Source: JAGWBJ01 sp964291465
GTDB taxonomy: Bacteria; Chloroflexota; Dehalococcoidia; Lucifugimonadales; JAGWBF01
Direction: 5' to 3'
Assembly (NCBI GenBank): GCA_964291465.2
Contig: OZ219932.1
Location: forward strand, 1 to 15,716
DNA: 15,716 bases
Under the pieces are notes generated by a model, which saw nothing but the letters and a program-made list of their open reading frames with translations, had not been told where the DNA came from and did not search any database. Position 1 is the first letter of the stretch, and each line of letters starts with the position of its first letter. Positions 1 to 8,989 of the stretch are shown in pieces. Made by a program: the position numbers and the translations under genes.

Positions 1-232
1 CCGCTGGGATGCCTTGGTCGAATATCCCTTTCTGATATGCCTGTGATACCGGGTTTTCATTGGGTTCTAGCAGGAGCTCGGGCCCATCTGGGTCATCGGG
101 GGAGACGACTGTAAGCCACTTGAACTCCCCCACAGGCACGTCATGCTTCTTCACAAAGCCGAGGGTCTCCGTGTAGAACCTCAGAGCCTCGTCTTGGTCA
201 CTTACGAAAACGCCGGTGAGTGTAATACGCAT
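1..232 (-). CDS. VOC (glyoxalase/dioxygenase-fold) family protein, 3' part cut by window edge
   Basis: Read on the minus strand from the ATG at 232-230, the sequence gives 77 codons open to the window edge. The protein starts MRITLTGVFVSDQDEALRFY and continues through ETLGF, a WLTVVSPDDPDGPELLLEP stretch and a Q-A-Y-Q region. This is the N-terminal beta-alpha-beta-beta half of the vicinal oxygen chelate fold, of the type often annotated as glyoxalase/bleomycin-resistance-like. The start is supported by a GGAGG ribosome site six bases upstream. Members with this N-terminus are usually about 120-140 aa, so roughly half the gene is present. The substrate cannot be told from this half, and the metal ligands expected in the C-terminal module lie outside the window. 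The fold assignment is firm; any enzymatic role is not. Confidence 0.85.
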   Translation of the reverse strand, partial: MRITLTGVFVSDQDEALRFYTETLGFVKKHDVPVGEFKWLTVVSPDDPDGPELLLEPNENPVSQAYQKGIFDQGIPA

Positions 233-238
233 ATCTCG

Positions 239-243
239 CCTCC
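239..243 (-). promoter_or_regulatory. Ribosome binding site of the VOC-family gene
   Basis: CCTCC on the plus strand reads GGAGG on the minus strand, six bases before the ATG at 232-230. It fixes the start of the partial VOC gene. Confidence 0.75.
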
Positions 244-264
244 GTTTCTCTTCATGGAGAGCAG

Positions 265-311
265 GGCGGCACGGCCATTGCCGGGAGTTCCAGGCCCTGG
301 GCTGTGCCGCC
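265..311. other. Strong intergenic inverted repeat (12-bp stem, 23-nt loop)
   Basis: GGCGGCACGGCC at 265-276 pairs with GGCTGTGCCGCC at 300-311, with 11 Watson-Crick pairs and one G-T (G-U in RNA) pair. The loop contains a second short palindrome, CCAGGCCCTGG (290-300), which competes with the base of the right arm. No T-run follows on either side, so a classical intrinsic terminator is unlikely. It lies between the divergent VOC and lipoprotein genes. The rest of the 233-559 gap shows no tRNA and no credible gene: short frames at 143-520 and 216-497 have no family resemblance and overlap the VOC start region. Confidence 0.5.
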
Positions 312-514
312 AAGCAGCCGGTTCATCTCAGGTCCTTCCCTTGGCTATGCGGAGGGGTCTATGCCGGTACCTCCCTTGCCGCAGCCATTCTCTCACAGGC
401 CCATTGGGTGTCGCCACCCTTCGGGATCCGGGCGTTCCAGCTGACACGCGCAAGGGTTCAAGGACTTTTGCACTTCTCACATACGGAGGGCCCGTAACCG
501 GGACGACCCGCGTG

Positions 515-523
515 TGCTAAGAT
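515..523 (+). promoter_or_regulatory. Candidate extended -10 promoter for the lipoprotein gene
   Basis: TGCTAAGAT is an extended -10 (TG, one base, then TAAGAT). There is no good -35 at the usual distance, as is common for extended -10 promoters. The predicted transcript would begin near 530, about 30 nt before the ATG at 560. The AAAGGAGG at 525-532 is then at the very 5' end of the transcript. Confidence 0.35.
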
Positions 524-559
524 GAAAGGAGGCACGGCGCGTCTCTGGCCCCTTAGAAT

Positions 560-1648
560 ATGTCCGGCCCCACTCGACAAGACTTGTCGCCCATCGCTCG
601 CGTGGTCCGGCTCCGCCTGGCCGCCGTTGCCGTGCTCCTCGCGCTGGCGTCGGCGGCCTGCGGCGAAACTCCCCCTACGCCGACCCCGGTCCCCACCCCG
701 GCTCCCACGGCGACTCCAACCCCTACGCCCACCCCGACACCCATGCCCAGTCCGCCGCCGCCCACCCCGCCGCCCGTGCGGGAGCTCGGGAACGGCGACG
801 ATGCCACGGCGGTCGCGCGCCCTCCGGCGGTGGCCGAGGGCGCCGTCCTGGACCTGCTGTCGGCCGTGCCCGTGGAGTACGGGAACGCGGCCTTCCTGGA
901 CCTCAGGCAGATCCTGGCCTCCGATGCCCTGAGCGCCTCCGTGGACCGGCTGGGGGTCCTGGCCGTGCTGGGCCCGGCCGCCGACCAGCTCAGGGACCGC
1001 GTCGACGCCATCCTCATGGCCCAAGGGCCCGGGGGTGTCCTGGGGGTGCTGAAGGGCGACGTGGACCCCCGGAGCGTGGCCGAGGCCATCGGGTCTCCCG
1101 GCTCCCCCATCGAGTCCGAGGGCCACGGCGAGTTCCAGGTGGTCACCGCCCACATGGAGACACCCTTCTTCTCCCTCGTGGTGGCCGTGTCGCGGGTGGA
1201 CGAGGCTACGGCCTTATTCGCCGTCGGCCCATCGCTGGAGGGCTCTTCGGGGCTGGCCAAGGCCTCCCTGGACACCGCCTCCGGCGCCGCCCCGGGGCTC
1301 TCCGAGGACCCGGCCATCGGCAGGCTGGTCCAGGACCTGCCCGCCGGCTTCGCTCTGACCCTCGACCCCCGCTGCGGTCTGCTCCCGGACGTCGAGGGCT
1401 GCTTGGGCGCGGGAGTATCCGCGGCCTTGGAGGGCGAGCGCGGCGTGGTCCACGGCGTCTTCATGTTCAACAACCCGGCCGCGGCCCTGGCGGCCCTCCC
1501 CGCCATCGTGGAGAGCGCCGGACGGATAGGCGGCATATCGTCGCCGTCGGAGGTCCGGAGCGCCGTCGATGGGAGCGTCGTCCGCATCGAGGCCGTCGTT
1601 GGCCTGGAGGCCGCCCTGGAGTGGGCCATCGGCCAGGCAGGCGCCTAG
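560..1648 (+). CDS. Secreted lipoprotein with Thr-Pro linker, function unknown
   Basis: This is a 362-aa protein. A basic, hydrophobic signal peptide (about residues 14-33) ends in the lipobox A-S-A-A-C with Cys34, so the mature protein should be lipid-anchored on the outer face of the membrane. Residues 37-72 are a Thr/Pro linker. It is followed by a roughly 290-residue globular part with the stretch LSAVPVEYGNAAFLDLRQIL (about 97-116), a GVLKGDVDP segment and a pair of cysteines (C-G-L-L-P-D-V-E-G-C) that could form a disulfide. The body has no catalytic motif I know. The alternation of 'LKGDVD' and 'LFAVGPS' strands recalls DUF3352-like surface proteins, a weak impression only. The start is uncertain: in-frame stops at 518 and 554 exclude anything earlier, while GTG at 602 would give a tidier signal peptide. 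The gene converges on gltD, with 31 bp between the stops. Confidence 0.8.
   Translation: MSGPTRQDLSPIARVVRLRLAAVAVLLALASAACGETPPTPTPVPTPAPTATPTPTPTPTPMPSPPPPTPPPVRELGNGDDATAVARPPAVAEGAVLDLLSAVPVEYGNAAFLDLRQILASDALSASVDRLGVLAVLGPAADQLRDRVDAILMAQGPGGVLGVLKGDVDPRSVAEAIGSPGSPIESEGHGEFQVVTAHMETPFFSLVVAVSRVDEATALFAVGPSLEGSSGLAKASLDTASGAAPGLSEDPAIGRLVQDLPAGFALTLDPRCGLLPDVEGCLGAGVSAALEGERGVVHGVFMFNNPAAALAALPAIVESAGRIGGISSPSEVRSAVDGSVVRIEAVVGLEAALEWAIGQAGA
668..775 (+). repeat. Low-complexity ACN-CCN repeat encoding the Thr-Pro linker
   Basis: About 36 codons alternate Thr and Pro (T37-P72 of the lipoprotein), with imperfect hexamer units of ACN CCN. Such linkers hold an extracellular domain away from the membrane. 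The codons are varied at third positions, which suggests selection on the protein rather than recent DNA slippage. Confidence 0.8.
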
Positions 1649-1661
1649 GCCGGCGCCGGCC
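1648..1661. terminator. Palindrome at the convergent lipoprotein/gltD junction
   Basis: GGCCGGCGCCGGCC is a perfect 14-bp palindrome that starts at the last base of the lipoprotein stop codon. It sits in the 31-bp gap before the end of gltD, so it could fold in transcripts from both sides. No T-run follows, so termination is a guess from position and shape. Confidence 0.35.
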
Positions 1662-1679
1662 CCGCGTTATCCTCCCGCG

Positions 1680-3123
<1,444 letters not shown>

Positions 3124-3131
<8 letters not shown>

Positions 3132-6100
3132 CGCCCACCGAGACCGCCTCCCGATGCGGGCCGCCCTTGGCTCTCTCCAGGACCTCTTTGAAGGCCTTGG
3201 GATACACCTTGACGAACCGGGGGAGCATGGCGTCCCAGTTGTCCAGGACGTCCTTGGCCCTGGGGCTGCCGGTATGCCTGTAGTGGTCCTCCACCAGCCC
3301 CCGCAGGGTCTCCACGTCCTCACGGTCCGCCATGGGCTCCAGGTCCACCATCTCGGGATTGCATCTGCTGGGGAAGCCGCCGTCCAGGTCCAGCACGTAG
3401 GCGAACCCGCCGCTCATGCCGGCGGCGAAGTTGCGCCCGGTGGGGCCGAGGACGGCTACGACTCCCTTGGTCATGTACTCGCACCCGTGGTCCCCCACGC
3501 CGTCCACCACCGCCCGGGCTCCGCTGTTGCGCACGGCGAACCGTTCGCCGGCCACGCCGCAGATGAACGCCTCACCCCCCGTCGCCCCGTACAGGGCCAC
3601 GTTGCCGGTGATGATGTTGTCCGCGGGGGCGAACGTCGAGCCCTTGGGAGGGTAGACCACGATCCGCCCTCCCGAGAGGCCCTTGGCCAGGTAGTCGTTG
3701 GTGTCCCCCTCCAGGTACAGCGACACGCCGGGCGCCAGGAAGGCGCCGAAGCTCTGGCCCGCCGACCCCTTCAGCCTGATGCGGATGGTGTCGTCGGGCA
3801 GCCCCTCTTCACCATACCTCTTGGACACCTGGCCGCTGAGCATGGCCCCGGTTGTGCGGTTGGAGTTGCGTATCGGGAGGTCCAGTGTGACGGGCGTCCC
3901 CTTCTCCAGCGCCGCTTGGCTGCGGGCGATGAGCTCCTGGTCCAGCACCGCGTCCAGGCCGTGGTCCTGGCTGCGGGAGTGGTGGGTGGCGACGCCCTCG
4001 GGCACGTCGGGCTTGTGCAGCAGGGCGGCCAGGTCCAGCCCCTTGGCCTTCCAGTGGTCTATGGCCTCGCGAGTCCGCAGCTTGTCCACCCTTCCCACCA
4101 TCTCGTTGATGGTGCGGAACCCCAGGCGGGACATGATCTCCCGCAGGTGCTCGGCCACGAAGAAGAAGTAGTTGATCACGTGCTCCGGCTGCCCCGCGAA
4201 CTTCTTGCGCAGCTCCGGGTCCTGGGTGGCTATGCCCACCGAGCAGGTGTTCAGGTGGCACTTACGGAGCATGATGCAGCCCAGGGTGACCAGCGCCGGG
4301 GTGGCGAAACCGAACTCCTCCGCGCCCAGCAGGCACGCTATGGCCACGTCGCGTCCCGTCTTGAGGTTCCCGTCGGCCTGGACGACGATGCGGCCCCGCA
4401 GGTCGTTCATCACCAGCACCTGCTGCGTCTCGGCAATGCCCAGCTCCCAGGGCAGGCCCGCGTGCTTGATGGACGATTCGGGCGAGGCGCCGGTGCCCCC
4501 GCTGTACCCGCTGATCAGGACCACGTCCCCTCGGGCCTTGGAGACCCCCGCCGCGATGGTGCCCACCCCCACCTCGGCCACCAGCTTCACGTGGACCCGG
4601 GCCGTGGGGTTGGCGTACTTCAGGTCGTAGATGAGCTGCGCCAGGTCCTCGATGGAGTAGATGTCGTGGTGCGGCGGCGGCGATATCAGCTCCACCCCCG
4701 GGGTCGAGCTGCGCACCCAGCCGATGTACTCGTCCACCTTGTGTCCCGGCAGCTGGCCGCCCTCTCCCGGCTTGGAGCCCTGGGCCATCTTTATCTGCAG
4801 GTCCGTGGCGTTGGTCAGGTAGTTGATGGTCACCCCGAACCGCCCCGAGGCGACCTGCTTGATGGCGCTGCTCCGGGAGTCCCCGTTGGCGTCGGGCGTG
4901 TACCGTCGGTGGTCCTCCCCGCCCTCGCCGGTGTTGCTCCTGGCGCCGATGCGGTTCATCGCGATGGCCAGCGTCTCGTGGGTCTCCCGGCTTATGGACC
5001 CCAGGGAGATGGCGCCGGTGGCGAACCGCTTGACGATCTCCTTGGCCGGCTCCACCTCGTCGATGGGGATCGGCTGCTCCAGCTCCTTGAAGTCCAGCAG
5101 GCCGCGGAGGGTGGCCAGCCGCTTGCTCTTGCCGTCGATCTCCTCGGCGAACTCCTTGTACGTCTCGTAGCTCTTGGTCCTGGCCGAGTGCTGGAGCAGG
5201 GCGATGGAGTTGGGGTTGTACATGTGGTACTCGCCGTCCCGCCTCCACTGGTAGACGCCGCCGGGGTCCAGATCCGGGGCCGCCGCGCCCGAGTCTGGAT
5301 AGGCGAAGGCGTGGCGTTGCCGGGACTCCTCCTCGATGGTGTCCAGCCCGATGCCCCCGACCCTGGAGGGGGTCCACGTGAAGTAGCGGTCCACCAGCTC
5401 CTGGGAAAGCCCCACTGCTTCGAATATCTGCGCCCCCCGGTATCCCCGGATGGTGGCGATGCCCATCTTGGACATCACCTTCACCACGCCCTTGTGCAGC
5501 GCCTTCAGGTAATTCTCCGAGGCGGACTCTGCGTCCATCCCCTCCGACAGCACGCCGTCCCGGGCCAGCCGCTCCAGGGTCTCGAAGGCCAGGTACGGGT
5601 TGACCGCCGCGGCGCCGTAGCCCAGCAGCAGCGCCAGGTGCGCCACCTCCCGCGGCTCTCCCGACTCCACGATGAGGCCCACGCTGATGCGCGAACCCTC
5701 GCGTATCAGGTGGTGGTGGACGGCCGACGTCGCCAGCAGGCTGGGAATTGGGGCGTGGTCCCTGTCCACTCCCCGGTCGGACAGGATGATGATGGAGTAC
5801 CCCTCCTCCACGGCCCGGGCGGCCCGCTCGCACAGCTCGTCGATGCCGCGCTCCAGCGAGCCTTCACCTCCTCGGACGTCGAACAGGGCGGGGATGGTGA
5901 TGGTCCTGATACCCTCGACGTCTAGGGCCCTGATCTTCTCCAGCTCGGCGCTGGTGACCACCGGCTCGTTCAGCCTGAGCTGGCGGCAGTGCTCGGGCGT
6001 CTCCTCGAACAGGTTGCGTTGTCGGCCGACGAAGCTCATGGTGGAGGTGACCAGCTCCTCACGGATTGCGTCCAGGGGAGGGTTGGTCACCTGGGCGAAC

Positions 6101-7671
6101 ATCTGCTTGAAGTAGTTGAATACGAGCTGGGGCTTGTCGGAGAGCACGGCCAGCGGGGCGTCGTTGCCCATGGAGCCCACCGGCTCGGCCCCCGTGGACG
6201 CCATGGGCTCCAGGATGATGCTCAGGTCCTCCAGGGTGTACCCGAAGGCCTTCTGCTGCACCATCAGGTCGGCGCAGTCGCGGCTGGGGGCCTTCGAAGG
6301 CGACTCGAGCTGGTCCAACGTCACGACGTTGTCCGCCAGCCACTTGGAGTAGGGCTTTCTGGTGGAGAGCTCTCGCTTGATCTCGTCGTCGCCGACGATC
6401 CTGCCCTGGGACGGGTCGACCAAGAACATGCGGCCGGGCTGCAGCCTCGCCTTGAACATCACGTCCTCGGGCGGGATGTCCAGCACCCCCACCTCCGACG
6501 CCATGACCAGGGTGTCGTCCTTGGTCACCAGGTAGCGGAAGGGGCGCAGGCCGTTCCTGTCGAGGATGGCGCCGATGCGGACCCCGTCGGTAAAGACCAG
6601 CAGCGCCGGCCCGTCCCACGGCTCCATCAGGGAGGAGTGGTAGTAGTAGAACGCCCTCTTCTCGGGGTACATGTCGACCCCTTCGCCCCACGCCTCGGGG
6701 ACCAGCATCATCATGCCGTGGGGCAGGCTTCTGCCAGTGGCCAGCAGCAGCTCCAGGGCGTTGTCGATGGAGGCTGTGTCGCTCTGTCCGGGCGTGATGA
6801 CCGGGGACAGCTTCTGCATGTCGTCGCCGAACAGGGGCGACGAGAAGGCGGCCTCCCGGGCCACCATCCAGTTGATGTTGCCCCGCAGGGTGTTGATCTC
6901 TCCGTTGTGGGCCAGCAGCCTGTAGGGGTGGGCCAGCTTCCAGGAGCCCAGGGTGTTGGTGCTGAAACGGGAGTGGACCAGGCAGAAGGACGACTCCAGC
7001 TCCGGGTCGTTCAGGTCCCGGTAGAACCCGGAGACCTGGTTGGCCATCAGCAGGCCCTTGTACACGATGCGCGTCGTATACAGGCTGCAGACGTAGAAGG
7101 TGTCCGCGCCCGTGATGCCGGACTCGGCCACCGCGTTCTCCACCCGCTTGCGGATGACGTAGAGCTTGCGCCCCAGGTGGGCCTCGTCGGCCGTGTCCGC
7201 TCCGGCGCCCACAAACACCTGCTGGATGCAGGGCTGCACCTTACGGGCGTCGGCGCCTATGGCGTCCGGGTCCACGGGCACGTCCCGCCAGCCCAGCACC
7301 CGCTGCCCCTCGTCGCCGATGGCCTCCTCGAAGAGCCTCTTGCACAGGGCCCGCTCCTCCACGTCTTGGGGAAGGAAGACCATCCCGACCCCGTACCGCC
7401 CCGGCTCGGGCAGGTCTATGCCCACCTTGCCGCACTCCCGCCGGAAGAACCGGTGGGGCATCTGCAGGAGGATGCCCGCCCCGTCGCCCGTCTTAGGGTC
7501 CGCGCCCTGGGCCCCCCGATGTCCCAGGTTGACCAGCACCTCCAGGGACTGGCGCACGACGCGGTGGGACCGCCTTCCCTTGATGTCGGCCACGACGCCG
7601 ACCCCGCAGCCGTCGTGCTCGAACCAGGGGTCGTAGAGTCCTTGTTTTCTCAGCGTTTCCTGGCGTTTCAT
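3124..7671 (-). CDS. gltB: Glutamate synthase large subunit
   Basis: This is a 1515-aa, full-length alpha subunit. It hydrolyses glutamine, channels ammonia and reductively aminates 2-oxoglutarate to glutamate. The class II glutaminase domain (about 22-430) has its nucleophile at Cys22 in D-G-C-G-V-G, so a 21-residue propeptide must be removed. HNGEINTLRGN (255-265) is the glutamine-binding motif. The central domain spans about 470-760. The FMN/synthase barrel (about 820-1190) includes GEGGEDHRRY and the 3Fe-4S ligands C1132, C1138 and C1143, in the C-x5-C-x4-C spacing of the family. The GXGXG beta-helix domain fills the C-terminus. No clear Shine-Dalgarno precedes the ATG at 7671 (GGACAGGC only). 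gltD follows with an 8-nt overlap. Long plus-strand open frames across this gene are composition artefacts. Confidence 0.97.
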
Positions 7672-7685
7672 GCCTGTCCGCGGCG

Positions 7686-7705
7686 CCGAGAGACCCGGTC
7701 TTCGG
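7686..7705 (-). promoter_or_regulatory. Leader hairpin just upstream of gltB
   Basis: On the minus strand this 20-nt stretch contains AGACCGGGTCT, a palindrome with 5-bp arms, flanked by CCGA and TCGG with a one-base bulge. It lies 14 nt before the gltB start and inside the predicted leader (about 55 nt). It could modulate translation, since gltB lacks a clear Shine-Dalgarno. The pairing is seen in the sequence; the role is speculation. Confidence 0.35.
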
Positions 7706-7732
7706 TAGGGGTGCCCGGCAATCTAAGCGGAC

Positions 7733-7761
7733 ATTATACTCCAGGTACACGGCTCTGTGTA
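7733..7761 (-). promoter_or_regulatory. Promoter of gltB-gltD
   Basis: On the minus strand a perfect TATAAT (-10) at 7738-7733 is preceded by TACACA (4 of 6 matches to TTGACA) at 7761-7756, with the ideal 17-bp spacing. Predicted transcription starts near 7726, giving a leader of about 55 nt. It is the best sigma-70-type promoter in the window. Confidence 0.7.
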
Positions 7762-7832
7762 GTACGTATCGTTAGGGAGAAACCCGAAAAGTCGCTGGCG
7801 GTCCCATCCTCTGCGGGCACGGCATTGCGCAT

Positions 7833-8657
7833 CTACCTGAACCGGAGGGGCGTCACTTCGGGCATCTCCTCCACGTTCCAGGGTGGGAGTGCCGCGCCGG
7901 TCCGCAGGGATTCGCCGGGAAGCCAGATGGTGCACTCCGTGTCCCACGACCACAGCATCGAAGTCCCTGCCGCGTCCTGGTAACGTACGAAGGGCGCGGT
8001 CAGAATGGCCATCAGGGTCAGGTGAACGCCGTCCCATTGGGTTGCGACGCTCCTCCAGTCCGGCGACAGCGTGCCAACGCCGGCGGGGCTGTTCCGATGA
8101 TCGTTGACGTACGGATGGGAGGCGCACAACGTATGCCAATCGGCCGGGCCCTGGACCTCGAACACCCGTGCCGCGTCACTGATGTCGGCCTCGAACCGGC
8201 GCCATGGTCCCGGCGGCCAGTCTCCGGTCCCGCTCTCTATCTGCGCGTCGAGGCACGAATACTCGCCGCGGAGGGTGGACGTGACCCGCCTCTCCTCCGG
8301 ACGCTGCGCGTAGCTCTCCCATGAGATCGATGGAGCGGAGGGTGGCTCCTCCCGCTGTTCTACGAGCAGCACCTGGCGACCCCGGTCCATGGAGGCCGCC
8401 CACCACCGGCTCGCCGGATGTTCCACCACCTCCCGCGCCAGGTCCACCAGGCTTGGACCCCGGGCGAGCACCTCGGCAACAGTGCGGTCGAACCTGTCCA
8501 TCCAGGGATTCATCGCAATCAGGGCCTCTGCCAGCCGGGCGAAGGCCTGACCGGGCGTGACCGCCAGGCCGACGGGGACCTGGTCTCTTTCGATGGTCAG
8601 AAGGAAGGCACAGCCAACCGGGCAGCGCACCAAGTCGTCCGCCCGCTGGCTAGGCAT
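7833..8657 (-). CDS. Conserved-looking hypothetical protein, function unknown
   Basis: This is a 274-aa protein I cannot assign to a named family. It has no signal peptide and no convincing membrane segment, so it is probably cytoplasmic. It is rich in tryptophan, with W-rich patches WWAASMDRGRQVLLVEQ (about 87-103), DWPPGPWRRFEAD and, near the end, SVATQWDGVHLTLMAILTA followed by LWSWDTECTIWLPGE. The sequence looks like a folded protein rather than a frame shadow. The C-terminal W-D-G-V-H-L-T-L pattern faintly recalls uncharacterised actinobacterial proteins, a memory-based impression not verified here. Codon use is slightly richer in A/T-ending codons than gltB, compatible with acquisition. 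No strong ribosome site precedes the ATG at 8657, so the start is tentative. It lies upstream of gltB on the same strand, 161 bp away, but gltB has its own promoter. Confidence 0.65.
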   Translation of the reverse strand: MPSQRADDLVRCPVGCAFLLTIERDQVPVGLAVTPGQAFARLAEALIAMNPWMDRFDRTVAEVLARGPSLVDLAREVVEHPASRWWAASMDRGRQVLLVEQREEPPSAPSISWESYAQRPEERRVTSTLRGEYSCLDAQIESGTGDWPPGPWRRFEADISDAARVFEVQGPADWHTLCASHPYVNDHRNSPAGVGTLSPDWRSVATQWDGVHLTLMAILTAPFVRYQDAAGTSMLWSWDTECTIWLPGESLRTGAALPPWNVEEMPEVTPLRFR

Positions 8658-8732
8658 TCTTCGTACCCGCTTCTAGGGCGCCAGGCATGCTGGACCTCCT
8701 GCGGAGGGGTCATGGGCCAGTCCCGCAAGCAT

Positions 8733-8794
8733 GGACCGTGCCAGGGCGGAGGACGCCCGCGCCCATGTGGTGTGTCCACTATCCCGCACGGTCC
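8733..8794. other. Inverted repeat in the ftsH upstream region
   Basis: GGACCGTGC (8733-8741) is the exact reverse complement of GCACGGTCC (8786-8794), with 44 bases between. The 8658-8989 gap also holds the ftsH promoter and leader repeats. I see no gene in it: short frames at 8673-8912 and 8687-8920 lack family features. Nine matching bases at this distance in GC-rich DNA can arise by chance. Confidence 0.25.
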
Positions 8795-8899
8795 CCGCTC
8801 CCCTCGACGATTCTGTGCCAGGCCGCCAATCCCTCACGTAGGATAGCTGTGTTTCGAAAGCGTTGCAGAATTGTAAACGATCTGCCAACGGAACGGCCT

Positions 8900-8928
8900 T
8901 TGCTTTTTGCACCGGAGTGACTTAATAT
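8900..8928 (+). promoter_or_regulatory. Candidate ftsH promoter
   Basis: TTGCTT (8900-8905) and TAATAT (8923-8928) are separated by 17 bp, inside the only markedly AT-rich stretch of the 332-bp gap. An alternative pair is TTGCAC (8907-8912) with TATATG (8928-8933) at 15 bp. Transcription would start near 8935, giving a leader of about 55 nt. Matches to consensus are moderate, and position is the main support. Confidence 0.45.
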
Positions 8929-8932
8929 ATAT

Positions 8933-8977
8933 GGGAGAGGCCCGAACGCCCCTTGGGAGAGGTATTGGCGGGAGAGG
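8933..8977 (+). repeat. Three GGGAGAGG copies in the ftsH leader
   Basis: GGGAGAGG occurs at 8933-8940, 8955-8962 and 8970-8977, spaced 22 and 15 nt apart, between the promoter and the ATG at 8990. The last copy is 12 nt from the start and is a poor Shine-Dalgarno at that distance. The copies could be protein-binding or multiple ribosome standby sites; that is inference. Confidence 0.5.
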
Positions 8978-8989
8978 TCTCGTAGGCAC

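Noticed and set aside
143..520. 125-aa and 93-aa plus-strand frames in the first gap
   Set aside because: One overlaps the VOC gene antisense, both lack family features, and codon use does not follow the local pattern.
3132..3323. 64-residue N-terminal extension of gltD
   Set aside because: It lies wholly within gltB and reads as low-complexity Arg/Pro/Ser/Thr; the ATG at 3131 gives the normal GltD N-terminus.
8673..8912. 79-aa minus-strand frame upstream of ftsH
   Set aside because: No motif and no clear ribosome site; it overlaps the AT-rich ftsH promoter region.
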